This document shows, piece after piece, positions 1 to 8,742 of a stretch of 10,000 bases of DNA. The stretch lies in assembly GCA_021295675.1 (NCBI GenBank), contig JAGWBY010000181.1, positions 1 to 10,000 of the forward strand. The letters are read 5' to 3'. Under the pieces are notes generated by a model. That model had not been told where the DNA came from. It saw only the letters and a list, made by a program, of their open reading frames with translations, and did no database searches. This DNA comes from Candidatus Latescibacterota bacterium (GTDB taxonomy: Bacteria > Latescibacterota > UBA2968 > UBA8231). The translations under genes were made by a program, and so were the position numbers. Within the stretch, counting starts at the first letter, position 1, and each line of letters starts with the position of its first letter.

Positions 1-2049
1 ATCAACTGGTCAGTGCCCGGGACGCTGGGCAAATACACGGTCGTAGCGGCGCGGCGCATCGGATCGACCGGCTGCCATACCTCTAGCTGCCCCTCGTGGC
101 CGATGAAGGCCCGAAAGAGCGTGGCGTTGCGCTCTACGACCGTACTAAATGTCAGCGCAACTTCCTCGCGCCGCACTGTGCGCGGCAGTTCCACCAGCAG
201 CGAATCGCCGGTGACGCGCACCGCGGCTGGCTCGGCTTCGGCACCGCCTATAGTGAGAGCGAGCGAGTCGGGGTCGGCGGGCGACGGGGTTTGCAGCAGG
301 ATGCGGTTAAACCCGGGGTTGCGCGACGCAAACTCCGGCGTTATGTGGAACGAAAAAAGCTGGCGCATGCCCGCCTCGGCCGTGCGCGGCAGCACCTCGC
401 CGGTGACTCCGGCGAGAAAGGCGTCGGTAAATTCAATCTCCAAGGCGCGTACAGTCGGCGCGGTGGTCGGGCGGTCTGAACTGAGGATGAGCTGGACTTG
501 GACGAAGCGGCGCGGGCTGGGAGACAGAAACTGCTCGCCGGATCGCTGATAAAAGTTGCTCCACTCGCTCCAGTCCTCGCCAATGCCGATAGAGCTCTGG
601 GTCTCGCCCCGCAGCGCCTTCGGCATTTGGTCAAACTGCTCGGCCGTTACCTCGGTGCCATCCTTGCGGAAGTAGCGAAAATTTTCTTGCAGCTCGTTGC
701 CCGAGCGAGTGCGCGCCTGAATGCGTGCGCCCGGTGGCAGGTCGGCTTCCCAGCGCAGGGATTTGATCACCTTCGCCCGGTTGTCGCCGGCGATTTGCCC
801 CAAGTCGATAAAGTCCGAATTCATCTCCACTTGGGCCACGTGGCCCACCGCAAACATCAGCGTCTCGATCAAAAAGCCGCTCTGGTACTGGAAGCTGGAC
901 TGCGAGCCGCCACCGAAAGCGCACAGGACGCGGCTCAAAAAGATACGTCAATTGGCCGGGGAACTCGGTCGAGGACGCGAGCAAGGCATCTGTATCGCCG
1001 ACGAAGAGTTGGTCGAAATCGACTTCGCCCGTCAGCGTGCGGCGACCGTTGGAAACACTCAAGCTGTGGGTGCGGATCTGGGGCAGGTTGGAGCCGTACG
1101 TCAGCGTGCGAAGGAGGAAATCCGAAGTGCGCATCACGATCCGATCTACCCAAAACAGCGCGCCCAAATCCCAGTCCCAAGCGATGGGATCTTGGCCGCG
1201 CTCCCGCCGTGCTCCCCAATCGGTATTGGCGTTGCCGTCGGCCATCTTGAAGGGAAAGCCCCGGCCCGAGCGCTCCTGAATCGCGCCGCCGCGCTCTAGA
1301 GTCTGCAAGGCGATATTTTCCCCAAGCGTGTACACTTCTACCTCGGCAAGCGCAGCGTCCGGCGTCTTGGCATCTACCAAAATCCTTATGAATTGCAGCA
1401 GGTCATAGGTAGTGTCCGCAGTGCCCTCCGCGCGCGCGCCCCGCATCCGCGTCACCTCCCTCACCAGCGGCTTCACGTCGTAAATCACCTCAGTCTCGTC
1501 AATGGGCTTGGTGGTGCCGCCTATCAGGTGAAAAGAGAATATGTCTTGGCGCGTCACGCGGCGTCCCTCAGAGCCAAAGACGCGAAACTCGCGGAAGGGC
1601 CGCGCGCCCTCTTGATCGGGGAAAATGAGGCGAATCTCCGATACGAGTACAGCCCTTCCTAGATTAATCTCGATCCACCAGTCTTCTAAGGGAGCGTCCG
1701 GGTCGGGTTGCCAGAAGGTCTGAGCGCGACCGTCTATCGCCCGGCCAGCCGTCGCGAGGTTGGTGCCAGCCTTCCACGCGCCGCCGCGCATCTCTTTGCC
1801 ACTCACCAGTTCGTGGGTGAATTCGTCCGCATTGACCGCGGCGTTGTGCAGGCCCTTGAATTCGGCGGGAGTCACTGAGCCGGTTGGGGAAATTGCGAGG
1901 GTGCCGGCCGGAAAGGTCCACTGCTGCCACTCGGCTCTGCGATCCACTCGGTACACTTCCAGATCGGCGCTCCGAGTCTGGGCGTACGCCGCCAGCACGA
2001 GGGCGGCCAAACTCAAACCCGCGAATAGGAGGAACGGAATGCGCTGCAT
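1..2049 (-). CDS. Secreted discoidin-like domain protein, C-terminus beyond window, one frame change
   Basis: Probable extracytoplasmic binding protein; no enzymatic residues recognised. I place the start at the ATG at 2049, 13 nt after the upstream gene's stop and behind AAGGAGAGG; an in-frame TTG at 2073 would overlap that gene. Residues 1-23 look like a signal peptide (hydrophobic core FLLFAGLSLAALVLAAYA, cut after AYA). Residues about 95-245 resemble a discoidin/F5-8C module: AIDG near 104-107, then DWWIEINLG at 123-131. A second similar module spans about 265-380 (MADGNANTDWG, WDWDLG). The frame changes near 916-918; beyond it the new frame stays open to base 1. That part holds DWSEWS (about 492-497) and SPSPRRFVQVQ (from about 509), both matched in the 3973-2063 protein. 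By that comparison an FlgD-like C-terminal domain probably lies outside the window. The module names rest on pattern recognition. About 683 codons are visible. Confidence 0.8.
916..918 (-). other. Frame change in discoidin-like gene
   Basis: Upstream coding sits in one minus-strand frame (ending LTYLFEPRPVRF) and downstream coding in another (FGGGSQSSFQYQSGF). Dropping one T from the TTT run, on the coding strand, joins them as PVRFGGGSQSSF. The original frame downstream gives arginine- and proline-rich sequence unlike the rest of the protein. The exact base is uncertain; anywhere from about 910 to 935 would restore the frame. Confidence 0.75.
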
Positions 2050-2051
2050 AG

Positions 2052-2060
2052 CCTCTCCTT
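2052..2060 (-). promoter_or_regulatory. Ribosome binding site deciding the ATG 2049 start
   Basis: Coding-strand AAGGAGAGG lies 2 nt before the ATG at 2049, or 5 nt if only AAGGAG is counted. It sits directly after the TAA of the preceding gene (2065-2063) and supports this ATG over the in-frame TTG at 2073. Confidence 0.7.
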
Positions 2061-2062
2061 TT

Positions 2063-3973
2063 TTAGTAGGCAACGCCTATTGCACCGAGGCGCGTGAAGC
2101 GCTCGCGCTCGGCGTCGGCAGTCACCTCGGCGAGGTAGATCCCCACGGGAACCGGGTTGCCGCTGTCGTCGAGACCATCCCATTCCCAAACAAAAGAGCC
2201 GCTGCCGCGCGCGCCGGCAAACAAGGTGCGCACCCGCTGGCCGCCAAGCGAAAAAACCCGCACGGTCAACTGCACGGGTTGCTGAAGCTGGACCAAAGTA
2301 CCGGAAATGCGCACGCGCTCGTTGATCCCGTCGCCATTGGGCGTGACCACGGACGGCTGCACTGCAAAAAATGGCAGCAGGTTGCGCGCCGAAGCGGCCG
2401 TGGTCAGCACGCGCAAGTCATTGGTCAGGACCGTGGGATTGGCGTCTCCGGGCAGGACCTGCTGCGGGGACTCGTCGCTTTGAGTGTCGAAGACTCGGGC
2501 GCGAAAGAACGTGGATTGAACGAAAACTTCGGCGTCGAAAACGACGCGCAACGCACTCGGCGATTGGTGCGTCAGCCGTTGGCTGGGAAAGAATAGCTTT
2601 AGGCTCCGCTCGCCCTCGACGACGCTGTCGGGCGCGGTGGCGACGGGCGGATCGCCAATGAACATTTCCTTAAACTGCGGCCTAGCGGGCGTGAGGATCT
2701 CCATCGCGTCAAAGCCCACATCCGTCTCGCTGATGTCGGCGCGGATGTCGTAGGCAAACGTCGAGAGTTCGCCGGCCGGCACTCGGGGCTTGTTGCCCAA
2801 GGGGCGGGGGGTTTCCAGCGCGGAGATTTCCCCTATTAGCTGCTGGGCCAACGGCGGGATGGAGTGCTCGACCACCAGCGAGTTGACCCGAATGCCGTCG
2901 AGGATGGAGTGGCTGGTGAGTGCGATTTCGAGTTGGAAGAAACGACGCGGGCTAGGCAGCTCAATTTGCTGACCAGACTCGGCAAAGGGCGGCGACCACT
3001 CGCTCCAGTTGACTTGGTCGTCTTCGACCGGGCCGCGCACGTTCAGACCCAGCCTACCGTAGTCGCTCTCTGAGACTTCCTGCACATCGCCGGTGAAAAC
3101 ATTGACGATTTCGTAGAACACTTGCGGTGTATCGTCGCGGCCCGTGCGCATGCGAATGGAAACGTCCGCCTCGGCCATTGGCTCGACGTCGATGCGGCCT
3201 TCTTGCTGGCGCAAGGTCTCGGTCGTCCACAGCAGGCGGCTGAAGTTGGCCACTTCGCCTAAGTCGATGATCTTGGACCGATACCCGTACACCTCGAATT
3301 CGGCGATCTCAAAGGGATTGGTCGAGGTCACGTTGAGCTGGATATAGCGGACGAATTGCAAGGGGAAGGGAATTTGCGCCACGCTTTCCGTGGTGAAATC
3401 CACTTGGGTCAGCAGGCTGTACACCGGCAGGTTTTCCGGCGTGAAGCTCACGCCGTCGCTGACCTGAATTTTATAGCCGCGGATGAAGTCGTCGGCAAAG
3501 GGCCGCCCGCGGCTGTTGGCCCCTTCCGGGCGCGGAAAAAACGAGATGCGGTTGATGGGGAGGCGCGTGCCCAAGTCAAAGAAAAAGGCTCGCCCCGCTT
3601 GCAGCACCCCGAAATCCTTGAAGCGATTTTCGCTGGAGGTCTGCACATCGCCATCGACGAGCGGGATATTGGTCTGCTTGAAGGGCACGTTGTCCCACAC
3701 CCGCGCCTCGGCCACCTCACTGACGAAGTCCAAGGGGAAGCCCTCGGTCCATCTGAGCTGCCGGACGATGTTGTCGTTGGGATTAAAACCCACCAACTGA
3801 ATGGCTCCGGCTACATCAAAGCTGATAGCCGTGGAATTTAGCTCGTCGTCCTGCCAAGAGCGGCCCGCACCGCCTAACTCCCACTGCCGCACCTCGCCCC
3901 CTGCTGCCGCCGCCAACCACGCGACTCCGACCAGCGCCCTAGAAGCACAAAACAGCGATTTGAACGCGCGCAA
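2063..3973 (-). CDS. Secreted discoidin-like protein with C-terminal FlgD Ig-like domain
   Basis: An intact 636-residue protein, probably exported and surface-associated or secreted. The N-terminus has basic residues followed by ALVGVAWLAAAAGG, a signal peptide. Residues about 105-230 look discoidin-like: an early VDGDVQTSSENR, then FFFDLGTRLPINRISFF (130-146), and a closing segment FVRYIQLNV...FEVYG. NWSEWS (322-327) and SPRRFFQLEI (341-350) recur in the downstream gene. The last 100 residues match the FlgD Ig-like / gliding-associated fold: VTPNGDGIN (543-551), VRVFSLGGQRVRTL, then WEWDGLDDSGNPVPVGIYL (596-614). Such C-terminal domains often serve in assembly or export in FCB-type bacteria, but their role here is unknown. 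The start is TTG at 3973: an in-frame TAA lies 16-18 nt upstream and GAGGGA is 6 nt before it. It is the only large gene here with no frame change. Confidence 0.88.
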   Translation of the reverse strand: MRAFKSLFCASRALVGVAWLAAAAGGEVRQWELGGAGRSWQDDELNSTAISFDVAGAIQLVGFNPNDNIVRQLRWTEGFPLDFVSEVAEARVWDNVPFKQTNIPLVDGDVQTSSENRFKDFGVLQAGRAFFFDLGTRLPINRISFFPRPEGANSRGRPFADDFIRGYKIQVSDGVSFTPENLPVYSLLTQVDFTTESVAQIPFPLQFVRYIQLNVTSTNPFEIAEFEVYGYRSKIIDLGEVANFSRLLWTTETLRQQEGRIDVEPMAEADVSIRMRTGRDDTPQVFYEIVNVFTGDVQEVSESDYGRLGLNVRGPVEDDQVNWSEWSPPFAESGQQIELPSPRRFFQLEIALTSHSILDGIRVNSLVVEHSIPPLAQQLIGEISALETPRPLGNKPRVPAGELSTFAYDIRADISETDVGFDAMEILTPARPQFKEMFIGDPPVATAPDSVVEGERSLKLFFPSQRLTHQSPSALRVVFDAEVFVQSTFFRARVFDTQSDESPQQVLPGDANPTVLTNDLRVLTTAASARNLLPFFAVQPSVVTPNGDGINERVRISGTLVQLQQPVQLTVRVFSLGGQRVRTLFAGARGSGSFVWEWDGLDDSGNPVPVGIYLAEVTADAERERFTRLGAIGVAY

Positions 3974-3979
3974 AACAAT

Positions 3980-3985
3980 TCCCTC
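3980..3985 (-). promoter_or_regulatory. Ribosome binding site for a TTG start
   Basis: Coding-strand GAGGGA lies 6 nt before TTG 3973. An in-frame TAA just upstream leaves no earlier ATG, GTG or TTG. Together these make the TTG the likely true start. Confidence 0.6.
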
Positions 3986-3997
3986 ACTTTACCGCGA

Positions 3998-4027
3998 AAT
4001 ATAGCCCGTTTTCACCCACAACCTCAA
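3998..4027 (-). promoter_or_regulatory. Candidate internal promoter before the discoidin/FlgD gene
   Basis: On the coding strand TTGAGG (4027-4022), an 18-nt spacer and TATATT (4003-3998) resemble a sigma-70-type promoter. It would start transcription about 15-20 nt before the TTG start. It lies in the 50-nt gap after the transporter stop. The -35 element overlaps the end of the transporter gene. The match is only moderate, and the gene could equally be read through from upstream. Confidence 0.3.
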
Positions 4028-5924
4028 CCCCAGAAAATCACATTGCCGACCATGCCGGTAAAGTGATCGACGAACAGGAAAAGGCCCCCCGGCACGATGT
4101 GCCCGGCAATCATGCCCATGAAAAAGGGGCGCGTCTTGCGATAGAGCGCCACGCCACCGTAGCGCAGTACCGACACCTTGATCAGCCACGCCAAGAACAT
4201 GTCGAACCACAGGTGATCCATAATCCCGGTCGGGCCAATGGGGTAGCCGAGGGGATGGAGGGGCCACCAGACATAGTACCAGCGCGCCAACATCAAGAGC
4301 AGCATCACGCCGGCCCCAATCCCGGTGTTGATCCAACCCCACAAATGCGGCTCGCTCGGCGTGCGAATCAAGCCAGCAGCATAGTCGTAGAACCCGTGCT
4401 GTCCCCCGGGAATTTTCAGGTTGAGCGCCCCGTACGAATAGCCCAGTTCCATTACCACCCACATCGACGAGACCATCCCGACAGCCATAGCCAAGAGCAT
4501 CGTCCAAAACAGCGGGCGTTTGGAACCGCCGAACCCCTCACCTAACTTGAGACTGTTGGCGGCTGACGTCATGGCAAAACTGCGGCCAGTCGTCCAGAAA
4601 TAGGTCGTCGCCAGCACGACCAAGCCTTGGGCACCAATAGCCGACGAGCCAACAGCGGAGACGATGATGGCGGCCGAGCCGACCGGTACCGAACCGTCCG
4701 AAAGCCCCCCTTCGGCGATTAGGCGAGTAAACCCGACAAAAAGCGCGAAAGCGGTAAAGAGAAACGCTAGCGCAACCCAGACGGGCAGACCCGCCAGCGC
4801 GAGCCACGCGACCATCACCACGCTGCTGCCCAGCAAGATGAGCACAGCCGTCCGATAGGAGATAATTTCGCCGGAATCATCCACCGTTGAGTCGCCCCAC
4901 ATGGCCTTGCGGCAGACTGCCCACAGGTGCTTGCGGGCCGCGAACAGGCCAAATAGAAACAGCACCAACATGCCGCCCATCGACTGGTGGACGAGAATCG
5001 GATCGATGATCGAGTGCCCACCCCCCAGCATCTCCGAACTAGTGACGCCTAAGACGGCAAATGTGGTGCGCAGGGCGTTGGCGAAGAGATTGAAAAACCA
5101 CAGGCTGAAGGCGATTTCGGTCTTGAGAAAATAGAAAAAGCCCAAAATGTTGAAGCGGAATTTGAATTAAGATGGGCAGGATGAAGTGGATGGGATCGAC
5201 ATTGGTGGCAATGGGCACGGTTTCTGGGAAATAGTTGTGTAGCCCGTGCAGGGTGCCCCAGATGGCTGGCACGGCAAAGCCGGTCCACATCACCGGATTT
5301 TTGAAGAATGGGGCAATGCGCTCCCCCCCGGCGTCCTGTTCGGTGAGAGCCATCGGCACCTGGACCAGCGGATAGGTCAGCCGCTCGTAGTCGTTCCACT
5401 GCTTGCGCAGAATCGCCATCGCGGCAATCATCGCCAAGAACAAGGCCCACACGAGCGGTGCCCAGCGCAAGAACATCGGCAGCCAGCCAGCCCACGGGAT
5501 GGACCGGCCCTGCTCCAAGCCCTCGTAAAAAGCGCGGCTCAAACCAGTCCGCTAGGTGGGGTTGGATGAGCGTGTGCCAGTCGTTTTCCGGCGTGGCAAA
5601 GTAAAAGGGGGTGAGGATCGTGCCGATGAACCGACCGGCAAAAAACACCGGCAGGGGCGAGGCCATGACCATCATTATGTAGATGAGCAGCAGCTCGCCG
5701 CGGTTCAGTCCGGCCCGTGGATGGACCAGCTTGAGCAGCGGGTTGATCAAACCAGCGAGAAAAAACAGCAAGAACAGGGCACCGACCGTGCTGGTCCCGA
5801 GCGTCATGTACGAGCCGCGCAGAAAGAAGACCCCATAGGAGTCGCCCGCGGCCACGAAAAACGTGAACAGGCAGCCGAGGATCAGCGCTTTAGGCGTGAA
5901 AACTCGGGCCGCTGGGGGTCGCAA
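4024..5924 (-). CDS. DUF6785/DUF6784 family multipass transporter (OPT-like), two frame changes
   Basis: An integral membrane protein of about 632 residues after repair, with many hydrophobic segments. The family is related to oligopeptide/metal-chelate (OPT) transporters; the substrate is not known. Family-like landmarks in order: an N-terminal VFTPKALILG; LNRGELLLIYIMMVMASPLP; FYFATPENDW; KQWNDYERLTYPLVQ (around 174-188); GFFYFLKTEIAFSLWFF (about 261-277); RLIAEGGL (400-407); WFDMFLAWLIKVSVLRYGG (from 572); and a final pair of hydrophobic helices. Landmarks fall in three frames, joined near 5527-5531 and 5165-5170, each by removing one base. Overall length fits the family once joined. The start is TTG at 5924, 3 nt after the preceding stop and in the same frame, so nothing longer is possible; its ribosome site is weak (GGCGGGG), suggesting translational coupling. 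Family assignment rests on remembered motif patterns. Confidence 0.85.
5165..5170 (-). other. Second frame change in the transporter gene
   Basis: Upstream frame ends with PIHFILPILIQ; downstream frame resumes with KFRFNILGFFYFLKTE, preceded by an in-frame TAA in that frame. Removing one A from the coding-strand CTTAATTC gives ILFKFRFNILGF, a continuous hydrophobic segment. The exact base is uncertain within about 10 nt. Confidence 0.7.
5527..5531 (-). other. First frame change in the transporter gene, at a 5-base homopolymer
   Basis: Coding strand has TTTTT here. The upstream frame gives LADWFEPR; the downstream frame gives FYEGLEQGRSIPWAGW. Removing one T joins them as WFEPRFYEGLEQG, which fits the family's WF..P...FYEG..PG pattern as I remember it. 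This is the longest homopolymer among the five frame-change sites. Confidence 0.78.
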
Positions 5925-5927
5925 GGA

Positions 5928-8538
5928 TTATACCCCGCCAGTGGCAGCAAAGATGCGGACGAAGACGATCGATTGCTTCTGAGTTTGCTCGGCGAAGAAC
6001 TGGCGCTCTAGCAGGAAGCCCGCGTTCATGGTCAACTCGTACCCCTGATAGGACGACACATTGGTCAGCAGGGCCGAAAACACGAGGCTGCGGAAGTCAT
6101 CGACATAGCTCGGCGACGCCTCGGCTGGACGCTCGATCAGGTTCTCGAAGAGACTGAATTCAACGCCGAAGTCCAAAAGCGTCTTCGGCAGGAGCACGTA
6201 CTGGCCTAAAAAGAAAAAGCTCTCCGTCAATTCGTTGGATTCCAAACCGGCCAGCGCGGTGGGCGTTTCTCGCTCGTACATGCTCTTCCACTTGGGATAG
6301 AGAGCGAGGCGGTCGCTGGGGCGGATGGCGTAGTCGGCCTTGTTGATCAGGCCCAAAAACGAGCGGTCGCGCTTGAGGCTGGCCTGCTCACCGAGCTGTT
6401 GAAAGCGCTCGTACTTCAGCTTGCCCTCGACGTTCAGGTTGCGGATGCGAAAGTAGCGAGCCCGCAAGTACAGGGCGTTGACAAAGGTATCTTGGTTGTC
6501 GAGCGGATCGGCAAAATCCGTCAGGCCGACGGGGTCGCGCCAGACGATGCGGTCTTCGGGCAAATTGTCGGCCACTAGTTTGGCGTGTTCAAAAAGGGAT
6601 ATATCTAGCCCGGGATAGGATTTTTCCACGGTCAGCAGCCCGTAAAACGAGCGGCTCTCGCGGTCACTGCTCAGTTGGTGCTCGGCGAGCCGACCGACGG
6701 TCAGTCGGGAGCTCTCGGTAATTTTTAAGCCCCCGTACGCATTGTACCCGCGATGGTCTCGCTCGTAGGGATAGTCGGGCAGGCGGTCGTCCTCAAAGCG
6801 GTCGATAATCGTGTTGTTGTTCATGTCCATGCCAAAGAGAAACTCCGGCGGATCGACCTGATAGCGCAGGAAAGGCTCGACGTAATCTGGGCGGCTGTTC
6901 TGGTTTTGGTTGAAGTCAGAGATAAAATCGTTGTTCTCGTCTAGCCCGGGAAAAATCTCAGTATCGCGGCCCTGCGAGCCGCCCTGACCGCCGAACCCTT
7001 GGCTCTGGCGATAGCGCTGCCAGTCGGTGTAGCGGTCTTGGTCGTCGTTGTCATCGACAAACTCAAAGAGGTTTTGGGTCTCGCTGGCGTAGTCTATGAC
7101 CCCGCCCGGGTCGGCGATAAAGGCCGTGGTGCTGTAATCGGGATCTATGGTGAACACCTCGCCGTACGCAAAGAAGGGGTAGCGCTGGTACGAGGCCGTC
7201 ACGTACCCGGCTTCGGCCGTTCTGGTTGGGGAAGCGGCGGAAGCGGCGATTGAGGGCCCATTCGGCCCGCAGGTCGAAGTGGGCGAGGTTGATCAGTTCC
7301 AGATCCATACCTATCACCTCGTGCCCGGTCGGCAGGCCGTAGGCAAAGCGCACAAAGGTCTGATTGGAGCCATCGGTGATCTCGTCGCGGGCCTGGGCTA
7401 CCGGCAAGAAGACCTGCTCGCCCCGGGCATTGGTCTGGAGGTTGGAGGCGATCTCTATGCGGTAATCGTTGGACACCACCAGCTCGAATTCGAGCTTCTT
7501 GGCCTCGCGGAAGGTGCCCACTTTTTCGGTTGGACTAAAATCGTTGCGAATGTCGTAGATAAGCTCAATTACGTCCGAGCCGCTCACTTCCAAAATGCCC
7601 TCGCGCCGCACGCCGCCGCGCACCAAGGGCACGATCTCCGGGTGCAGCTCGCCGTCGATGATCACCTGATCGACGAAAAACGAGGCCCCGGTTTGCTCGG
7701 ATTCGGGCGAATCGTCGGCAATGCGGATGATGACCCGTTCGACATTGCCCGTGTTCTGCGGGCCGGTCAGCAGGCCCTTGAGCGAGTTGTCGCCGAGGCT
7801 CAGCTCGCTACTGGTATTGGACACATTGACCCACGTCAGGCCCAGCTTGGCGAAATCGCCCACCTGGGCCACGCCGCGCGCGCCGAGTAAGCGAGTCGTG
7901 TTTTCGATCGCCGAAGCCCCGCCCGCCTCGTTGAGCGCGGTAAACCCCGGCGCGTTGAGCCGCGAGCCAAGGAGAGTCAGCGCGTACTTATCGGCGAGAA
8001 AATCCCACTGCAATCCGTTGAACGTGGGCTTGGAAAAAGTCAAGGGGGTGAGCGTCGTGCGGATGGCGTCGCCCACTGTCAGAGAAGTGTGGAACTGACC
8101 GTGGCTGGCCGACGAGATGACAAGGCTGTCGAACCATCGGCCAAAGCGGGTACCCTTCAACAGGGCGCTGCCCTGACGCAGGGGACTAGTTTCGGTCCAA
8201 TCGTAAATGACCCAGCCGCGATTGATGTACTGGCCGAAGAGGTTGTAGTTGCGAGTGCCTTCGAGCAGGATGTTGACGTAGCGCGCGTAGTTGTCGCGCG
8301 CGTAGTTGCTGTACTCCCAGCCGCGCCACTGGTATTCGTAGTACAGGTTCTGCGGCAAGTACCACTTGCGCCGGTTGGGTGCCAAGGCACCCGGATGGAT
8401 GCGCACCCCGCGAATCCCGGGTTCCTCAACCGGCCGAAAGCCCGTCGATAGCTGGGCGAAAGCCGTGGACTCCGCGAGTACCAAAGCGCCCCACAACAGC
8501 AAGATCGGCCCTCTGCTCCAAAGGGTTGTCAGCCTCAT
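5928..8538 (-). CDS. Large secreted protein with calcium-loop-like Asp/Asn motifs, possible outer-membrane barrel, one frame change
   Basis: About 869 residues after repair; I do not recognise a named family. The start is ATG 8538 (AGGAG 7 nt upstream); an in-frame ATG at 8571 is less likely because it nearly coincides with the predicted transcription start. Residues 1-28 are a signal peptide ending STAFA, cut before QL. The first half has a Tyr/Trp-rich region (LYYEYQWRGWEYSNYARDNY) and beta-rich sequence. After the frame change near 7217 come three Asp/Asn clusters resembling calcium loops: DDNDDQDRYTD (495-505), DENNDFISD (533-541) and DMNNNTIID (571-579), the last two interleaved with PDYVEP and PDYPYERD. 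The C-terminal 250 residues alternate polar and aromatic residues in strand-like runs, compatible with an outer-membrane barrel, though the end (ATGGV) lacks the usual terminal aromatic. First gene of the minus-strand operon; the transporter starts 3 nt after its stop. Localisation is inferred. Confidence 0.8.
7217..7218 (-). other. Frame change in the large secreted-protein gene
   Basis: Upstream frame reads RRFRRFPNQNG; downstream frame reads AEAGYVTASYQRYPFF. Removing one G from the coding-strand GG in AACGGCCGAAG gives FPNQNAEAGYVTASY. The original frame continues with arginine-rich, unlikely sequence until a stop at 7063. Confidence 0.78.
8281..8310. repeat. Short tandem repeat, two 15-bp units
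   Basis: Units GCGCGCGTAGTTGTC and GCGCGCGTAGTTGCT match at 13 of 15 bases. In the minus-strand gene they encode the repeated motif NYARDNYAR near its N-terminus. It is in frame and probably reflects a local duplication in the protein. Confidence 0.75.
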
Positions 8539-8545
8539 AATCCAT

Positions 8546-8550
8546 CTCCT
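8546..8550 (-). promoter_or_regulatory. Ribosome binding site deciding the ATG 8538 start
   Basis: Coding-strand AGGAG lies 7 nt before ATG 8538. No comparable site precedes the in-frame ATG at 8571. Confidence 0.7.
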
Positions 8551-8579
8551 ATGAGGGAAAGTGAGCGTCATTGGCTGAC

Positions 8580-8609
8580 AATATACGCCCCGTTCCCACT
8601 GCCTACCAA
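8580..8609 (-). promoter_or_regulatory. Candidate promoter of the minus-strand operon
   Basis: On the coding strand TTGGTA (8609-8604), an 18-nt spacer and TATATT (8585-8580) fit a sigma-70-type promoter. The predicted transcript would begin near 8573, leaving a leader of about 35 nt before ATG 8538. This agrees with the ribosome site and argues against the ATG at 8571. It has the same -10 sequence and spacer as the candidate at 3998-4027. Confidence 0.4.
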
Positions 8610-8634
8610 GTCAGAACCGCGCTGGCGCGCCCGC

Positions 8635-8656
8635 AAAAAACGGCATTTTCTTGCCG
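8635..8656 (-). terminator. Small hairpin with T-run, possible minus-strand terminator
   Basis: Read on the minus strand: CGGCA, a 6-nt loop AGAAAA, TGCCG, then six T. The stem is only 5 bp, so it would be weak. It lies just upstream of the minus-strand operon promoter, where it could stop antisense transcripts arriving from the plus-strand genes. Confidence 0.4.
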
Positions 8657-8661
8657 CATAT

Positions 8662-8690
8662 TTGTTTCGCTTGTCTGGATTTTTTATATA
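8662..8690 (+). promoter_or_regulatory. Candidate promoter of the plus-strand CBM9-like gene
   Basis: TTGTTT (8662-8667), a 17-nt spacer and TATATA (8685-8690) sit inside the most AT-rich stretch of the window. Transcription would begin near 8697, giving a leader of about 110 nt. Nearby alternatives such as TTGTCT at 8671 with TAGTAA make the exact register uncertain. Confidence 0.4.
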
Positions 8691-8742
8691 TATAGTAAAA
8701 TCACCTCAGCAGCATCACTTATCCGAAAGGAGGTTGTGCAGC

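Noticed and set aside
498..1250. Long open frame on the plus strand opposite the discoidin-like gene, and similar plus-strand frames elsewhere up to 8500
   Set aside because: Composition is that of a GC-rich shadow frame (Arg/Ala/Gly-rich, no recognisable domain), while the minus strand carries family-like sequence with signal peptides and ribosome sites.
5928..5933. TATAAT on the minus strand just before the transporter
   Set aside because: It overlaps the preceding stop codon and ends 3 nt before the TTG start, with no -35 at 16-18 nt upstream. It cannot sensibly drive this gene.
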